64,000 bases of DNA from Flavobacterium aquaticum (GTDB lineage: Bacteria; Bacteroidota; Bacteroidia; Flavobacteriales; Flavobacteriaceae), in the NCBI RefSeq assembly GCF_003259835.1, contig NZ_QLMI01000003.1:124001-188000 (forward strand). Reading direction: 5' to 3'. The notes beneath the pieces were generated by a model. That model did no database searches and was not told the DNA's origin. It saw only the letters and a program-made list of their open reading frames with translations. The position numbers and the translations under genes were made by a program. Shown here piece after piece: positions 16,861-25,712 of this stretch (within the stretch, counting starts at the first letter, position 1; every line of letters starts with the position of its first letter).

Positions 16861-18987
16861 TTATAAAATCATCGTCAACTGAATTCTCTTTCTAGCTTCA
16901 TCCACCTCAACGACTTTTACTTGCACGTGTTGGTGCATTTTTACCACTTCGTTTACATCGGAAACATAACCTTCTTTCAGTTGCGAAATGTGAACCAAAC
17001 CACTTTCTTTGATTCCTAAATCAACGAAACATCCAAAAGCGGTAATATTATTTACAATTCCGGGTAAAATCATACCTGTTTTTAAATCAGAAATAGAGCG
17101 AACATTTGGGTCAAATTCGAAAATTTTAGCCGCTTTTCTTGGGTCTAAACCTGGTTTTTCTAGCTCTTTTAAAATATCTTTTAAGGTTAAAATTCCGATT
17201 TCTGCCGTGATGTAATTTTCTGGTTTTATTTGAGCGATTTTTTCTTTATTGGCAATCAATTCATTGGTTTTGATTCCCAAATCTTTTGCCATTTTTTCCA
17301 CAATAGGATACGCTTCTGGATGCACAGCCGAATTATCCAACGGATTTTTCCCATCACGGATTCTAATGAAAGCGGCTGCTTGTTGGTACGCTTTTTCTCC
17401 TAAACGAGGTACTTTTTTCAATTGTTTTCTATCTTCAAAAGGTCCGTTTTCTGAACGATATCCTACAATATTTTCCGCCATTTTTTCACCAATTCCTGAA
17501 ACATAACTCAACAACGATTTACTTGCTGTATTGATGTTAATCCCAACAGAATTCACACAACTCATTACCGTACTATCTAAAGCAGATTGTAATTTGGTTT
17601 GGTCCACATCGTGCTGATATTGCCCAACACCAATAGATTTCGGATCGATTTTTACCAATTCTGCTAACGGGTCAGAAAGTCGTCTTCCAATAGAAACCGA
17701 ACCACGAACGGTTACATCATAATTTGGAAATTCTTCTCTCGCAATTTTACTCGCAGAATACACCGATGCTCCCGCTTCCGAAACTACAAATACTTGAACG
17801 GGTTTATCAAAAGCGATTTTTTTAATGAAAAATTCAGTTTCACGAGAAGCCGTTCCGTTTCCGATAGAAATGGCTTCAATATTGTACGCATTCACCATCG
17901 AACGGATTTTTTTCATCGCCATAGCGGTATCGTTTTGTGGTGCGTGTGGATAAATGGTCTCGTTGTTTAATAAATCGCCTTTTTCATCCAAACACACAAC
18001 TTTACAACCGGTTCTGTAACCTGGGTCGATGGCTAAAATTCGTTTTTCACCTAATGGTGGAGCTAACAACAACTGACGTAAATTTTCGGAAAATACGTCA
18101 ATCGCTTTGATATCAGCTTTTGCTTTTGCTTCTTGTAAGGTTTCGTTTGAAATAGCAGGTTCTAACAATCGTTTGTAACTATCTTTAATGGCTAATTCTA
18201 AATGCTCTGTTGCATCCGAATTTTTATTTTTGATGATATTTTCTTCGATAAAATCAATAGCTTCCTCTTTTTCGATTGCGACATTCAATTTCACAAAACC
18301 TTCCGCTTCAGCACGTAACATAGCTAATAAACGGTGCGATGGTGCTTTGGAAATAGGTTCTGACCAATCGAAATATTGAGAGAATTTTTGAGCCGCTTCG
18401 TCGTCTTTTTTAGTTTTTACAACCTTCGTGGTGATTTCAGCTTTTCTTTGGAACATACGACGAAGATTTTTACGAATAAAGATATTTTCGTTAATCCATT
18501 CCGCAATAATATCGCGAGCGCCTTGTAAAGCTTCGTCTTCGTTTTTTACATTCGCATTCAAATATTTGGAAGCTAAAAACTCGATATCATCATTTTTTTG
18601 ACTCATAATGATTTTTGCTAACGGTTCTAATCCGTTTTCACGAGCGACATCGGCTTTGGTTTTTTTCTTCTTTTTATAAGGTAAATAGAAATCTTCCAAT
18701 TCTTGTAAATCGAAACTATTTTCAATTTTGGATTTCAATTCTGGTGAAAGCGCATTTTGCTCTTCAATCGATTTTAGAATGCTTTCTTTTCGCTTGATGA
18801 TTTCATCAAATTGTTTGTTTAATTTCGAAATGGCTTCGATTTGTACCTCATCTAAATTTCCAGTTTGATCTTTTCGGTAACGCGAAATAAACGGAATCGT
18901 ACAATCTTCAGAAAGTAATTTTATAGTAGCTTCAATGCTTTTTGGGGCAATGTTGGTTTGGTTTTGAATGAATTGAATGTGGGTCAT
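16861..18987 (-). CDS. tex: Tex-family RNA-binding protein
   Basis: 708 residues. Tex is a cytoplasmic nucleic-acid-binding protein tied to transcription; its order of domains is visible: N-terminal helical HTH region, YqgF/RNase H-like domain (ILAIDPGYRTGCKVVCLDE, about 319-337), a helix-hairpin-helix pair (INTASKSLLSYVSGIGEKMAENIV and QLKKVPRLGEKAYQQAAAF) and a C-terminal S1 domain (GMILPGIVNNITAFGCFVDLG through SGLVHISQL). Length is slightly under the usual 720-780. It is monocistronic; the upstream spacer contains a GCAAAG repeat. Confidence 0.93.
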   Translation of the reverse strand: MTHIQFIQNQTNIAPKSIEATIKLLSEDCTIPFISRYRKDQTGNLDEVQIEAISKLNKQFDEIIKRKESILKSIEEQNALSPELKSKIENSFDLQELEDFYLPYKKKKKTKADVARENGLEPLAKIIMSQKNDDIEFLASKYLNANVKNEDEALQGARDIIAEWINENIFIRKNLRRMFQRKAEITTKVVKTKKDDEAAQKFSQYFDWSEPISKAPSHRLLAMLRAEAEGFVKLNVAIEKEEAIDFIEENIIKNKNSDATEHLELAIKDSYKRLLEPAISNETLQEAKAKADIKAIDVFSENLRQLLLAPPLGEKRILAIDPGYRTGCKVVCLDEKGDLLNNETIYPHAPQNDTAMAMKKIRSMVNAYNIEAISIGNGTASRETEFFIKKIAFDKPVQVFVVSEAGASVYSASKIAREEFPNYDVTVRGSVSIGRRLSDPLAELVKIDPKSIGVGQYQHDVDQTKLQSALDSTVMSCVNSVGININTASKSLLSYVSGIGEKMAENIVGYRSENGPFEDRKQLKKVPRLGEKAYQQAAAFIRIRDGKNPLDNSAVHPEAYPIVEKMAKDLGIKTNELIANKEKIAQIKPENYITAEIGILTLKDILKELEKPGLDPRKAAKIFEFDPNVRSISDLKTGMILPGIVNNITAFGCFVDLGIKESGLVHISQLKEGYVSDVNEVVKMHQHVQVKVVEVDEARKRIQLTMIL

Positions 18988-19000
18988 TTTATTTTTATTT

Positions 19001-19039
19001 AACGCAAAGATGCAAAGGTTTTCGCAAAGTTTACAAAGT
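19001..19039. repeat. GCAAAG tandem-like repeat upstream of tex
   Basis: Four close copies of GCAAAG/CAAAG (at 19004, 19012, 19024 and 19034) in 39 bases between tex and a divergent gene. On the minus strand these read CTTTG and one forms TAAACTTTG, close to a -7 box, so the repeat may act in the tex promoter. Confidence 0.4.
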
Positions 19040-19090
19040 ATTTAATTGATTCGTTAATTCAATTTTTTAATTTTATAAAAATATATTAAA

Positions 19091-19354
19091 ATGAATGAAG
19101 CCTTAATGTACTTTTGTATTGTTATTAATATTATAACATTTTTAGTATTTGGCTACGATAAAAGGCAAGCTAAAAACAATAAAAGACGCATTTCAGAATT
19201 CCATTTGCTTTTATTAACTGCTATTGGTGGGATTTTAAGCATGTATCTTTTTAAACACAAAACCAATAAATTTTCTTTTATTTTGAGTTTCTACGCTATT
19301 GTGATTCTTCAGATTGTTTTATTGTATTTCGGAATTCAAACTTTTAAAAGCTAA
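19091..19354 (+). CDS. DUF1294 small membrane protein
   Basis: 87 residues with three hydrophobic segments. FGYDKRQAKNNKRRISEFHLLLLTAIGG is the DUF1294 signature (YDK..A....RI.E..LL..A..GG). Family function is unknown; members are inner-membrane proteins. The last 36 bases overlap the convergent nnrD gene. It is divergent from tex, 103 bases apart. Confidence 0.82.
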   Translation: MNEALMYFCIVINIITFLVFGYDKRQAKNNKRRISEFHLLLLTAIGGILSMYLFKHKTNKFSFILSFYAIVILQIVLLYFGIQTFKS

Positions 19355-20152
19355 TCCGATATTTTCAATTACATCGGTTATCAACATACTTTCTTCACTT
19401 TGCGATTGAAGTGTAATATCAGCTGCTAATCCGTGAAGATAAACACCTAATTTAGCCGCTTCTAAAGTAGTATAACCTTGTGCTAAAAATGAAGTAATCA
19501 TTCCGGTTAACGCATCACCAGAACCACCTTTTGCTAAACCTGAATTTCCTGTAGTATTTTCAAAAATGTGAATTCCATCAGTAATAAAAGTTTTGTGTCC
19601 TTTTAAAACGATGACACAATTTAGTTCTTTAGCTTTTTTGATGGCTGTATTTCTTCTTTCAGATTCAGAGTCATGTTCGCCAAATAATCGGTCAAATTCT
19701 TTTGGATGTGGTGTTAGAACAAATGGAAAATTAAAATTATTCCAATCGATTTTATATTTCGCAATTAAATTTAAAGCATCGGCATCAAAAACAACGGGAA
19801 GTTTGTTTTCGTATAATTCGTAAATGTATTGCAGGCTGATTTCATTAACTCCAATTCCGGGACCAATTCCGATAGCATTATAAGGCGATGAATCGTCCAT
19901 CACACAAAAATTAGCATACATAGCTTCTGGAATCGAATTGAAAAGAACATTTTTGTTTTCAGGATAAAAAGCAACGGTTAACAATCCAACACCTGAACGT
20001 AAACAAGCTTTTGAAGCAATAATCGCAGCTCCCATTTTGTCTGAACTACCTGCAATTAACAAAGCATGACCATGTGTTCCTTTGTGAGAATCACATGGTC
20101 GTTTTTTATAAGTGTTTTTAATACAATTCAAATCTATTTTTAGAAGTTCCAT
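19319..20152 (-). CDS. nnrD: ADP/ATP-dependent NAD(P)H-hydrate dehydratase
   Basis: 277 residues of the ribokinase-like CARKD/YjeF C-terminal family, which repairs hydrated NADH and NADPH. Visible motifs are HGHALLIAGSSDKMGAAIIA near residue 27, FVLTPHPKEFDRLFG and TGNSGLAKGGSGDALTGM, where the Asp of GSGDALTG is the expected catalytic base. Many bacterial Nnr proteins carry an N-terminal NnrE epimerase domain of about 220 residues; none is present here and no separate epimerase gene is in the window. It follows rpiB by 23 bases. Confidence 0.9.
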   Translation of the reverse strand: MELLKIDLNCIKNTYKKRPCDSHKGTHGHALLIAGSSDKMGAAIIASKACLRSGVGLLTVAFYPENKNVLFNSIPEAMYANFCVMDDSSPYNAIGIGPGIGVNEISLQYIYELYENKLPVVFDADALNLIAKYKIDWNNFNFPFVLTPHPKEFDRLFGEHDSESERRNTAIKKAKELNCVIVLKGHKTFITDGIHIFENTTGNSGLAKGGSGDALTGMITSFLAQGYTTLEAAKLGVYLHGLAADITLQSQSEESMLITDVIENIGLAFKSLNSEIQ

Positions 20153-20175
20153 TTGAATTGATTTTAAATTTTGGA

Positions 20176-20607
20176 TTATTTACAAGCGATTTTTTTTACA
20201 CGATTTCCGTGTCTTCCGCCTTCAAATGGAGTATTCAAAAACGTATCTACCATTTCTATAGCTTGTTGAATAGAAGTGTAACGAGCTGGAATACTAATGA
20301 TATTAGCATCATTATGTTGACGCGCTAAAGCAGCGATTTCTTTTGTCCAACAAAGTGCACAACGAATATCTTGGTGTTTGTTAGCGGTCATTGCAATTCC
20401 ATTTCCTGAACCGCAGATTACAATTCCTAAATCAGCTTTTTTTGATTCCACATCGTAGGCTACTGGATGACCAAAATCAGGGTAATCAACACTATCAAAA
20501 GTATCGGTTCCGTGATTAAAAATGGTATGTCCTTTTTCTTCTAAATATTGAACAATAGCTTTTTTATAATCTGGACCAGCGTGGTCGTTTCCAATTGAAA
20601 TTTTCAT
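20176..20607 (-). CDS. rpiB: Ribose-5-phosphate isomerase B
   Basis: 143 residues, full length for RpiB. It interconverts ribose-5-phosphate and ribulose-5-phosphate. Landmarks are NDHAGPDYK (Asp and His near the N terminus), VDYPDFGHPVA, ICGSGNGIAMTANK (the catalytic Cys loop), ALCWTKEIAALARQHNDANI and GGRHGNRVKKI. It is co-directional with nnrD, 23 bases upstream of it, and the two are likely one transcript. The start is almost abutting an upstream-extended frame of the divergent gene; the true divergent gene starts at 20696. Confidence 0.95.
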   Translation of the reverse strand: MKISIGNDHAGPDYKKAIVQYLEEKGHTIFNHGTDTFDSVDYPDFGHPVAYDVESKKADLGIVICGSGNGIAMTANKHQDIRCALCWTKEIAALARQHNDANIISIPARYTSIQQAIEMVDTFLNTPFEGGRHGNRVKKIACK

Positions 20608-20695
20608 GTTGTGTGTTGTGTTGTTATTTATATTTTACAAAAGTAATCATTTGTTGTTTTATATTAAATTAGCTTTGTGTATAAATAATGAAGAA

Positions 20696-21220
20696 ATGAA
20701 ATTTCAAGCAAAAATTAAGTATTTCGACGAAAACAATTTGGGTCACGGACCTTATATTGAAATTCCTGAAGCTATTTATCAAGAACTATTAAAAATCACA
20801 ACCGATAAACGCGTAAAATGTAATTTAAATAATGAAATTACGGTTAGTAGAGCAATGGCTCCAAAAGGAAACTTTCATTATATTTTATTAAATAAAGAGG
20901 TTTTAAAAGAGGCTAAAATATCAGTTGGTGACTTAATTTTAGTAGAGCTTGAACCCGATGAATCCAAATATGGAATGCCTATTTCAGAGGAAATGGAAGA
21001 AGTATTATATAACGATCCTGAAGGAAGTATTATATTTCATAAACTAACTCCTGGAGCTCAACGAACTCTTATTCATATTATTAACCGAATTAAAAGTTCT
21101 AACTTAAAAATAGAACGCAGTTTTGTTATTTTAGAACACCTTAAAAAAACAAAAGGGAAAATAGATTTTGAACTTTTGAAAGAAGATTTTAAAAACCAAC
21201 GAAACAATATGAAATTTTAA
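20696..21220 (+). CDS. DUF1905 / YdeI-type (OmdA-like) protein
   Basis: 174 residues from MKFQAKIKYF. The N-terminal domain (to about 95) is DUF1905-like (FDENNLGHGPYIEIPEAI, RVKCNLNN, ISVGDLILVELEPDE) and the C-terminal third resembles the bacteriocin-resistance YdeI/OmpD-associated region (PEGSIIFHKLTPGAQRTLIHIINRIKS). Function is unproven. I reject an extension to 20606 (30 hydrophobic codons) because it overlaps the rpiB start region and lacks family similarity. Divergent from rpiB. Confidence 0.78.
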   Translation: MKFQAKIKYFDENNLGHGPYIEIPEAIYQELLKITTDKRVKCNLNNEITVSRAMAPKGNFHYILLNKEVLKEAKISVGDLILVELEPDESKYGMPISEEMEEVLYNDPEGSIIFHKLTPGAQRTLIHIINRIKSSNLKIERSFVILEHLKKTKGKIDFELLKEDFKNQRNNMKF

Positions 21221-21760
21221 TCTATTTCATTAAAAATCAACAAAGTATTCAATTTTCTACTATGATTTTTATCATATGTTAATTACTTATCGTAAATCGT
21301 TGATAATCAGTTAACCTTAATTTAACAATAATTGTTAACAACTTTAGATAGAAAATAAGAAGTTTTTTTTGGATGTTGATTAAAAAATTGTAATCCAAAA
21401 CCGGAATTAAAAATCCTAATTTAGTTTCACGATTTTTTAGAAAAGTTATCAATAGAAAAAAATCAGTTTTCAACAGAAATCAACAATTGAAGTTATTTAC
21501 AAAACAAATATAAAATCAAATTTCAACAACTGTTGATAACTATGAAATAAAGAATTTATAAGTTCTTATTTTCAGTTCTTTACTATTTTTTAAAATTGTT
21601 AATTACGTTGTATAAGTAACGATAACTTTTAAAAACTACTTCTATAAAAAAACTTATTCCACATATTAACACGCTATAATAACCATCATAAATTTAAATT
21701 TAATTAAAAATATTTTTTGTTGTTTTTAATATATGTTGAAAACTTTCAGCTTTTAAAAAA
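21221..21760. other. Gene-free AT-rich region; candidate chromosomal origin (oriC)
   Basis: 540 bases with no supported gene. It holds several 9-mers near the DnaA box TTATCCACA: TTATCAACA (minus, 21531-21539), TTATCAACG (minus, 21298-21306), TTATCAATA (21446-21454), TTATTTACA (21493-21501) and TTTTCAACA (21467-21475). TCAACA-AC-TGTTGA at 21522-21535 is a perfect inverted pair. Most genes to the left (4-20.6 kb) run leftward and most to the right (22.4-31 kb) run rightward, as expected around an origin. Three parS sites are 18-20 kb away. None of the 9-mers is a perfect box, so this remains a candidate. Confidence 0.4.
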
Positions 21761-22000
21761 TTAAACAATTTTTAAATGATCGTCTTCGTTTAGTTTTTTA
21801 AGAATTTCTTTTACGGTTGCTTCATCGTTTGGATGTACTTTTAATTTAATTCCGCCGTAAGCAATTGTAGCGAAGGGATCAATTCCAACGATAGTTTCGT
21901 TTTCAAAAAAGTAAGCAATTCCTTCTTGCTCTAATAAATTTTTAATAATTAAAGTTTCGTGTTGGTAGTTAAAAACAGCAACGGTTATAAAGTTTTCCAT
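21761..22000 (-). CDS. DUF2007 (signal-transducing-like) small protein, paralogue 1
   Basis: 79 residues from MENFITVAVF. The pattern of FNYQHETLIIKNLLEQEGIAYFFENE then AYGGIKLKVHPNDEATVKEIL is the DUF2007 ferredoxin-like fold, a small domain found in proteins labelled putative signal transducer without direct evidence. I chose the Met at 22000 over one at 22024 because it lines up with the start of the adjacent paralogue. It is 47 bases downstream of paralogue 2. This gene also borders the oriC candidate. Confidence 0.75.
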   Translation of the reverse strand: MENFITVAVFNYQHETLIIKNLLEQEGIAYFFENETIVGIDPFATIAYGGIKLKVHPNDEATVKEILKKLNEDDHLKIV

Positions 22001-22047
22001 GTGATGAAATAAAAAAGGATTCACAAAAAGTAAATCCTTAATTTTTA

Positions 22048-22281
22048 TTAAACAATTAATTTTTCTTTTTTTAAATCGACAAGTATTTTTTTTACTTGTT
22101 CAACATTTTTTTCTTCAACTTTCAAAGTAATGTTTCCAAAACCAATACTTTGCAATGGATCAACCGATACTACAGTTTCATCTTGAATAATGTATGGAAT
22201 TTTTTTTCGTTCCAATACACTTCTTAATTTCATGGTTTCTTTCTGGTTGTTAAAAATAGCAACTACTACAAAATCATTCAT
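22048..22281 (-). CDS. DUF2007 (signal-transducing-like) small protein, paralogue 2
   Basis: 77 residues, MNDFVVVAIFNNQKETMKLRSVLERKKIPYII, then VSVDPLQSIGFGNITLKV, the same plan as the protein at 21761 (about 40 percent alike by eye). The two are a tandem duplication. The gene is divergent from rnr, with 123 bases between starts. Function unknown; cytoplasmic. Confidence 0.75.
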   Translation of the reverse strand: MNDFVVVAIFNNQKETMKLRSVLERKKIPYIIQDETVVSVDPLQSIGFGNITLKVEEKNVEQVKKILVDLKKEKLIV

Positions 22282-22404
22282 ATCTTTTACATTTTTCGTT
22301 ATTTCACAAATATACGAAAAGTTATTTTTTCATTAAAACTGAGCCTCTCTTACCAATTACTTATAACAATTTCGTAACTTTCAGCATTAATTAGAAATGA
22401 TACA

Positions 22405-24582
22405 ATGAGTAAGAAACCAAAAAAATTAGGAAATAAACCAAAAGATTTTACTGCACAAATATTTAAAATACTTTCAAGAGAACCTTCTAAATCTTTTAAT
22501 TACAAGCAAATAGCTGCTGTTTTAGAGTTAAGCGATACCAAAAGCCGAAACGAAATAATTAGAGATTTAAAAATACTTAAAGCACAAGATAAAATTCACG
22601 AAACTGAAATTGGAAAATATCAAATTATTTCCAAAGCAGAATATTATGAAGGAGTTATTGATATGACGTCTCGTAAAACAGGATATTTTGTTTGTGACGA
22701 ATTAGAAGACGATGTTTTTGTTCCGTTTATTAACTTGAATCATGCATTAGATGGTGATAAAGTAAAAGCGTATATTTACAACAGAAGAAGTTCTCGTAAG
22801 CCGGAAGCTGAAGTTTTAGAAATTTTAGAACGAAAAAAATCAGAGTTTGTTGGGGTTATTGATGTGCAAAAAAACTTTGCTTTCGTAACTACTGCCAATG
22901 CTAAAATGTATACCGATATTTTCATTCCAAAAAATAAAATTGGTGATGCAGAACACGGAGATGTTGTTTTAGTAACTTTAGAAGATTGGCCTAAAAAAGC
23001 CGATTCTCCTTTTGGTTCGGTAATAAAAGTATTAGGAAAACCAGGCGAACATAACACCGAAATTCACGCGATTTTAGCTGAATACGGTTTACCGTATGAT
23101 TTTCCAATTGAAGTAGAAGCTTACGCTAATAAAATTGATACTTCAATCACAGAAGAAGAAATTAAAAATCGTCGCGATATGCGTGATGTTTTAACCTTTA
23201 CGATTGACCCGAAAGATGCAAAAGATTTTGATGATGCGTTATCGTTTCAGGTTTTAGAAAATGGAAATTACGAAATTGGAGTTCATATTGCCGATGTTTC
23301 GCATTATTTACAAGAAGGAACTATTTTAGATGATGAAGCTTATAAAAGAGCAACTTCGGTGTATTTAGTTGATAGAGTTGTTCCAATGTTACCAGAAGTG
23401 TTATCCAACTTTGCTTGTTCACTTCGTCCACATGAAGAAAAATATACATTTTCAGCTGTTTTTCAATTGAATAATAAAGCAGAAGTATTAGATGCATGGT
23501 TTGGAAGAACAGTAACGTATTCTGATCAACGTTTTGCGTATGAAGAAGCTCAGAGTATCATTGAAACTAAATCAGACGTTATTCCAGCCGAAATTTCATT
23601 AACTGGAAGCGAATATATCGTTCCAAAACCAATTGTTGATGCTACTTTAAAAATGGATGAATTAGCAAAAATTCTTCGTAGAAAAAGAATGGCAGCCGGA
23701 GCAATTTCGTTTGATAAAGTAGAAGTAAAATTCAATTTAAATGAAGAGGCTGAACCAATTGGTGTTTACTTCAAACAAAGTAAAGATGCGAATCATTTGA
23801 TTGAAGAATTCATGTTATTAGCGAATAGAAAAGTAGCGGAATTCATTGGAAAACAAAAGAAAACTTTCATTTACAGAATTCACGATGAACCTAATGAAGA
23901 TAAATTAATCAATCTTCAAACCGTGATTGCTAAGTTTGGATATTCTATAAATTTTAAATCTAAAAAAGACATTTCAAATTCGTTAAATAATTTATTAAAT
24001 GAAGTTCAAGGTAAAAAAGAACAAAATTTAGTAGATACACTTACTATTCGAAGTATGAGTAAAGCAGCATATTCGACTGAAAATATTGGTCACTACGGAT
24101 TAGCTTTTGATTATTACAGTCATTTTACATCGCCAATTCGTCGTTATCCAGATGTTATGGCACACCGTTTGTTACAATATTACATAGATGGTGGAAAAAG
24201 TGTAAGTGAAGAAGAATACGAAGAAAAATGTGTGCATTCTTCACAAATGGAAGCTTTAGCCGCTCAAGCCGAACGCGATTCTGTGAAATACATGCAAGTA
24301 AAATACATGCAAGATCATAAAGATCAAGAGTTTTTAGGTGTAGTTTCTGGTGTTACGGAATGGGGAATTTATGTAGAAATCATCGAAAACAAATGCGAAG
24401 GAATGGTTAGAATTCGTGAAATTAGAGATGATTATTACACGTTTGATGACAAACAATATGCTTTAGTAGGTGAAGTTTCTAAAAACATCATACAATTAGG
24501 CGATGAAGTTTACGTTAAAGTAAAAAATGCCGATTTAGTGAAGAAACAATTGGATTTTCATTATTTGAGAAAGAGAGAGTAA
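22405..24582 (+). CDS. rnr: Ribonuclease R (RNase II/R family)
   Basis: 725 residues. A processive 3'-5' exoribonuclease that degrades structured RNA. Order of domains: N-terminal winged-helix-like segment (about 10-70), cold-shock OB folds (70-230), the catalytic RNB domain starting at DVLTFTIDPKDAKDFDDALS with its cluster of metal-binding Asp, FDYYSHFTSPIRRYPDVMAHRLLQ deeper in the domain, and a C-terminal S1 domain (EFLGVVSGVTEWGIYVEI). Length fits RNase R better than RNase II. Monocistronic by spacing. Confidence 0.95.
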   Translation: MSKKPKKLGNKPKDFTAQIFKILSREPSKSFNYKQIAAVLELSDTKSRNEIIRDLKILKAQDKIHETEIGKYQIISKAEYYEGVIDMTSRKTGYFVCDELEDDVFVPFINLNHALDGDKVKAYIYNRRSSRKPEAEVLEILERKKSEFVGVIDVQKNFAFVTTANAKMYTDIFIPKNKIGDAEHGDVVLVTLEDWPKKADSPFGSVIKVLGKPGEHNTEIHAILAEYGLPYDFPIEVEAYANKIDTSITEEEIKNRRDMRDVLTFTIDPKDAKDFDDALSFQVLENGNYEIGVHIADVSHYLQEGTILDDEAYKRATSVYLVDRVVPMLPEVLSNFACSLRPHEEKYTFSAVFQLNNKAEVLDAWFGRTVTYSDQRFAYEEAQSIIETKSDVIPAEISLTGSEYIVPKPIVDATLKMDELAKILRRKRMAAGAISFDKVEVKFNLNEEAEPIGVYFKQSKDANHLIEEFMLLANRKVAEFIGKQKKTFIYRIHDEPNEDKLINLQTVIAKFGYSINFKSKKDISNSLNNLLNEVQGKKEQNLVDTLTIRSMSKAAYSTENIGHYGLAFDYYSHFTSPIRRYPDVMAHRLLQYYIDGGKSVSEEEYEEKCVHSSQMEALAAQAERDSVKYMQVKYMQDHKDQEFLGVVSGVTEWGIYVEIIENKCEGMVRIREIRDDYYTFDDKQYALVGEVSKNIIQLGDEVYVKVKNADLVKKQLDFHYLRKRE

Positions 24583-24630
24583 TTTTAGTGATAAGTGAAA
24601 AGTAATTAGTGAATAGTTAGACACAAAGTT

Positions 24631-24656
24631 GTCATTTCGACGTAAGGAGAAATCTC
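24631..24656. repeat. GTCATTTCGACG-type dispersed repeat
   Basis: Sequence GTCATTTCGACGTAAGGAGA followed by AATCTC in the spacer after rnr. It resembles an intergenic repeat type with a hairpin-forming ATTTCGAC / GAGAAAT core and is related to, but not the same as, the copies at 5091 and 31395. Confidence 0.4.
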
Positions 24657-24664
24657 ATAATAAG

Positions 24665-24946
24665 ATGAAAATAATTGAATTTATAAAAAGAAATATTTCA
24701 TTATTCAATGTAATTGCAATTAGTATATTTCTGATAACTTTATTTAATATACTTACAATTAAACCTGATGAAAGTGCTCATGGAATGGCTGCTTCTTTAT
24801 TACTTGGTTCTTTATCTTTTTCAATTGTTTTACTTTTAATTGATTTTCTAATGAGGAAAACTATTAAAAATGAGAGTTCATTATTTATTATTCAAGTATT
24901 ATTAATATTAGTTATTCCTTTTTTAATTTATTATATATTATCATGA
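24665..24946 (+). CDS. Small membrane protein of unknown function
   Basis: 93 residues from MKIIEFIKRN. It has three hydrophobic segments (about 10-27, 37-58 and 68-90), consistent with a small inner-membrane protein. I see no known motif. The start at 24665 is used because an extension to 24629 would begin inside a dispersed repeat. Its TGA overlaps the next ATG as ATGA, so it is translationally coupled to the head-GIN protein. Confidence 0.6.
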   Translation: MKIIEFIKRNISLFNVIAISIFLITLFNILTIKPDESAHGMAASLLLGSLSFSIVLLLIDFLMRKTIKNESSLFIIQVLLILVIPFLIYYILS

Positions 24947-25617
24947 AAAACACATTTTTAACCTTTATAACTTGTTCCATCTTTTCATTTGGAATAGCAC
25001 AAACCGAAAAAAACGTTGGTGATTTTACTAAAGTAACCGCTTTTGATAAAATTGATGTCAACTTAGTAGCTTCAACTGAAAATAAAGTTGTTTTAAAAGG
25101 CGCTAATTCTCAAGAAGTAGAATTAGTAAACAAAAATGGTGAATTAAAAATTAGAATGCCTTTAACTAAAATGTTAAGTGGTGACGACGTTTCGGCTACG
25201 GTTTACTTCAAAAAAATTGATGCAGTTGAAGCTAATGAAGGAAGTAGAATAGCATCTAAACATGAAATTTCTGCCATTAATTTTGATATTATTTGTAAAG
25301 AAGGTTCTGAGATAAAATTAAATAATTTACAAGCCGATAGATTACAAATTCGTGTTTCGCAAGGAAGTATTGTAACCACAAAAGGAACAGTTAAAAACCA
25401 AGATATTGTATCGAATTCAGGAGGAAAATATGATGGCCAAGATTGTAAAACACAACAAACTGTAGTAACCGTAAATGCTGGTGGAATGGCAAATGTATAT
25501 GCAACTGATTTTGTGGACGCTAAAACAAGAGCTGGTGGTGAAATCACTATTTATGGGAAACCAAAACAAATCAATCAGAAAACAATTGCTGGTGGAACTA
25601 TTGAACAAGCTAAATAA
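24943..25617 (+). CDS. Head-GIN domain protein (DUF2807), secreted
   Basis: 224 residues with signal peptide about 1-19 (ending FSFGIAQ). The mature part is a beta-helix of short repeats: FTKVTAFDKIDVNLVAST (GIN start), NEGSRIASKHEISAIN, LQIRVSQGSIVTTKGTVK, and a C-terminal NVYATDFVDAKTRAGGEITIYG. Same family as the lipoprotein at 4312, but non-lipidated. Coupled to the small membrane protein by an ATGA overlap. Function not established; likely envelope located. Confidence 0.82.
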   Translation: MKNTFLTFITCSIFSFGIAQTEKNVGDFTKVTAFDKIDVNLVASTENKVVLKGANSQEVELVNKNGELKIRMPLTKMLSGDDVSATVYFKKIDAVEANEGSRIASKHEISAINFDIICKEGSEIKLNNLQADRLQIRVSQGSIVTTKGTVKNQDIVSNSGGKYDGQDCKTQQTVVTVNAGGMANVYATDFVDAKTRAGGEITIYGKPKQINQKTIAGGTIEQAK

Positions 25618-25624
25618 TAGTAAT

Positions 25625-25712
25625 CAGTGTTCAGCTTTTAGTTGGCAGATTTTTTTCGTAAATTCGTTTTTTATTAAATGCACTGAACACTAATAACTGA
25701 ATACTGAACACT
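25625..25712. repeat. CAGTGTTCAG / CTGAACACT repeats between genes
   Basis: CAGTGTTCAG at 25625-25634 and two inverted copies CTGAACACT at 25683-25691 and 25704-25712. A direct version GTGTTCAGTGTTCAG appears at 41088. The last copy ends at the first base of the TTG start of the LysE-like gene. Confidence 0.4.

Noticed and set aside
21279..21473. A 64-residue minus-strand reading frame in the gene-free region
   Set aside because: It is made of AT-rich low-complexity sequence, has no start context or family pattern, and lies within the candidate oriC stretch.
24629..24664. Extended start of the small membrane protein
   Set aside because: It would begin in a dispersed repeat and add a charged leader; the ATG at 24665 is better.
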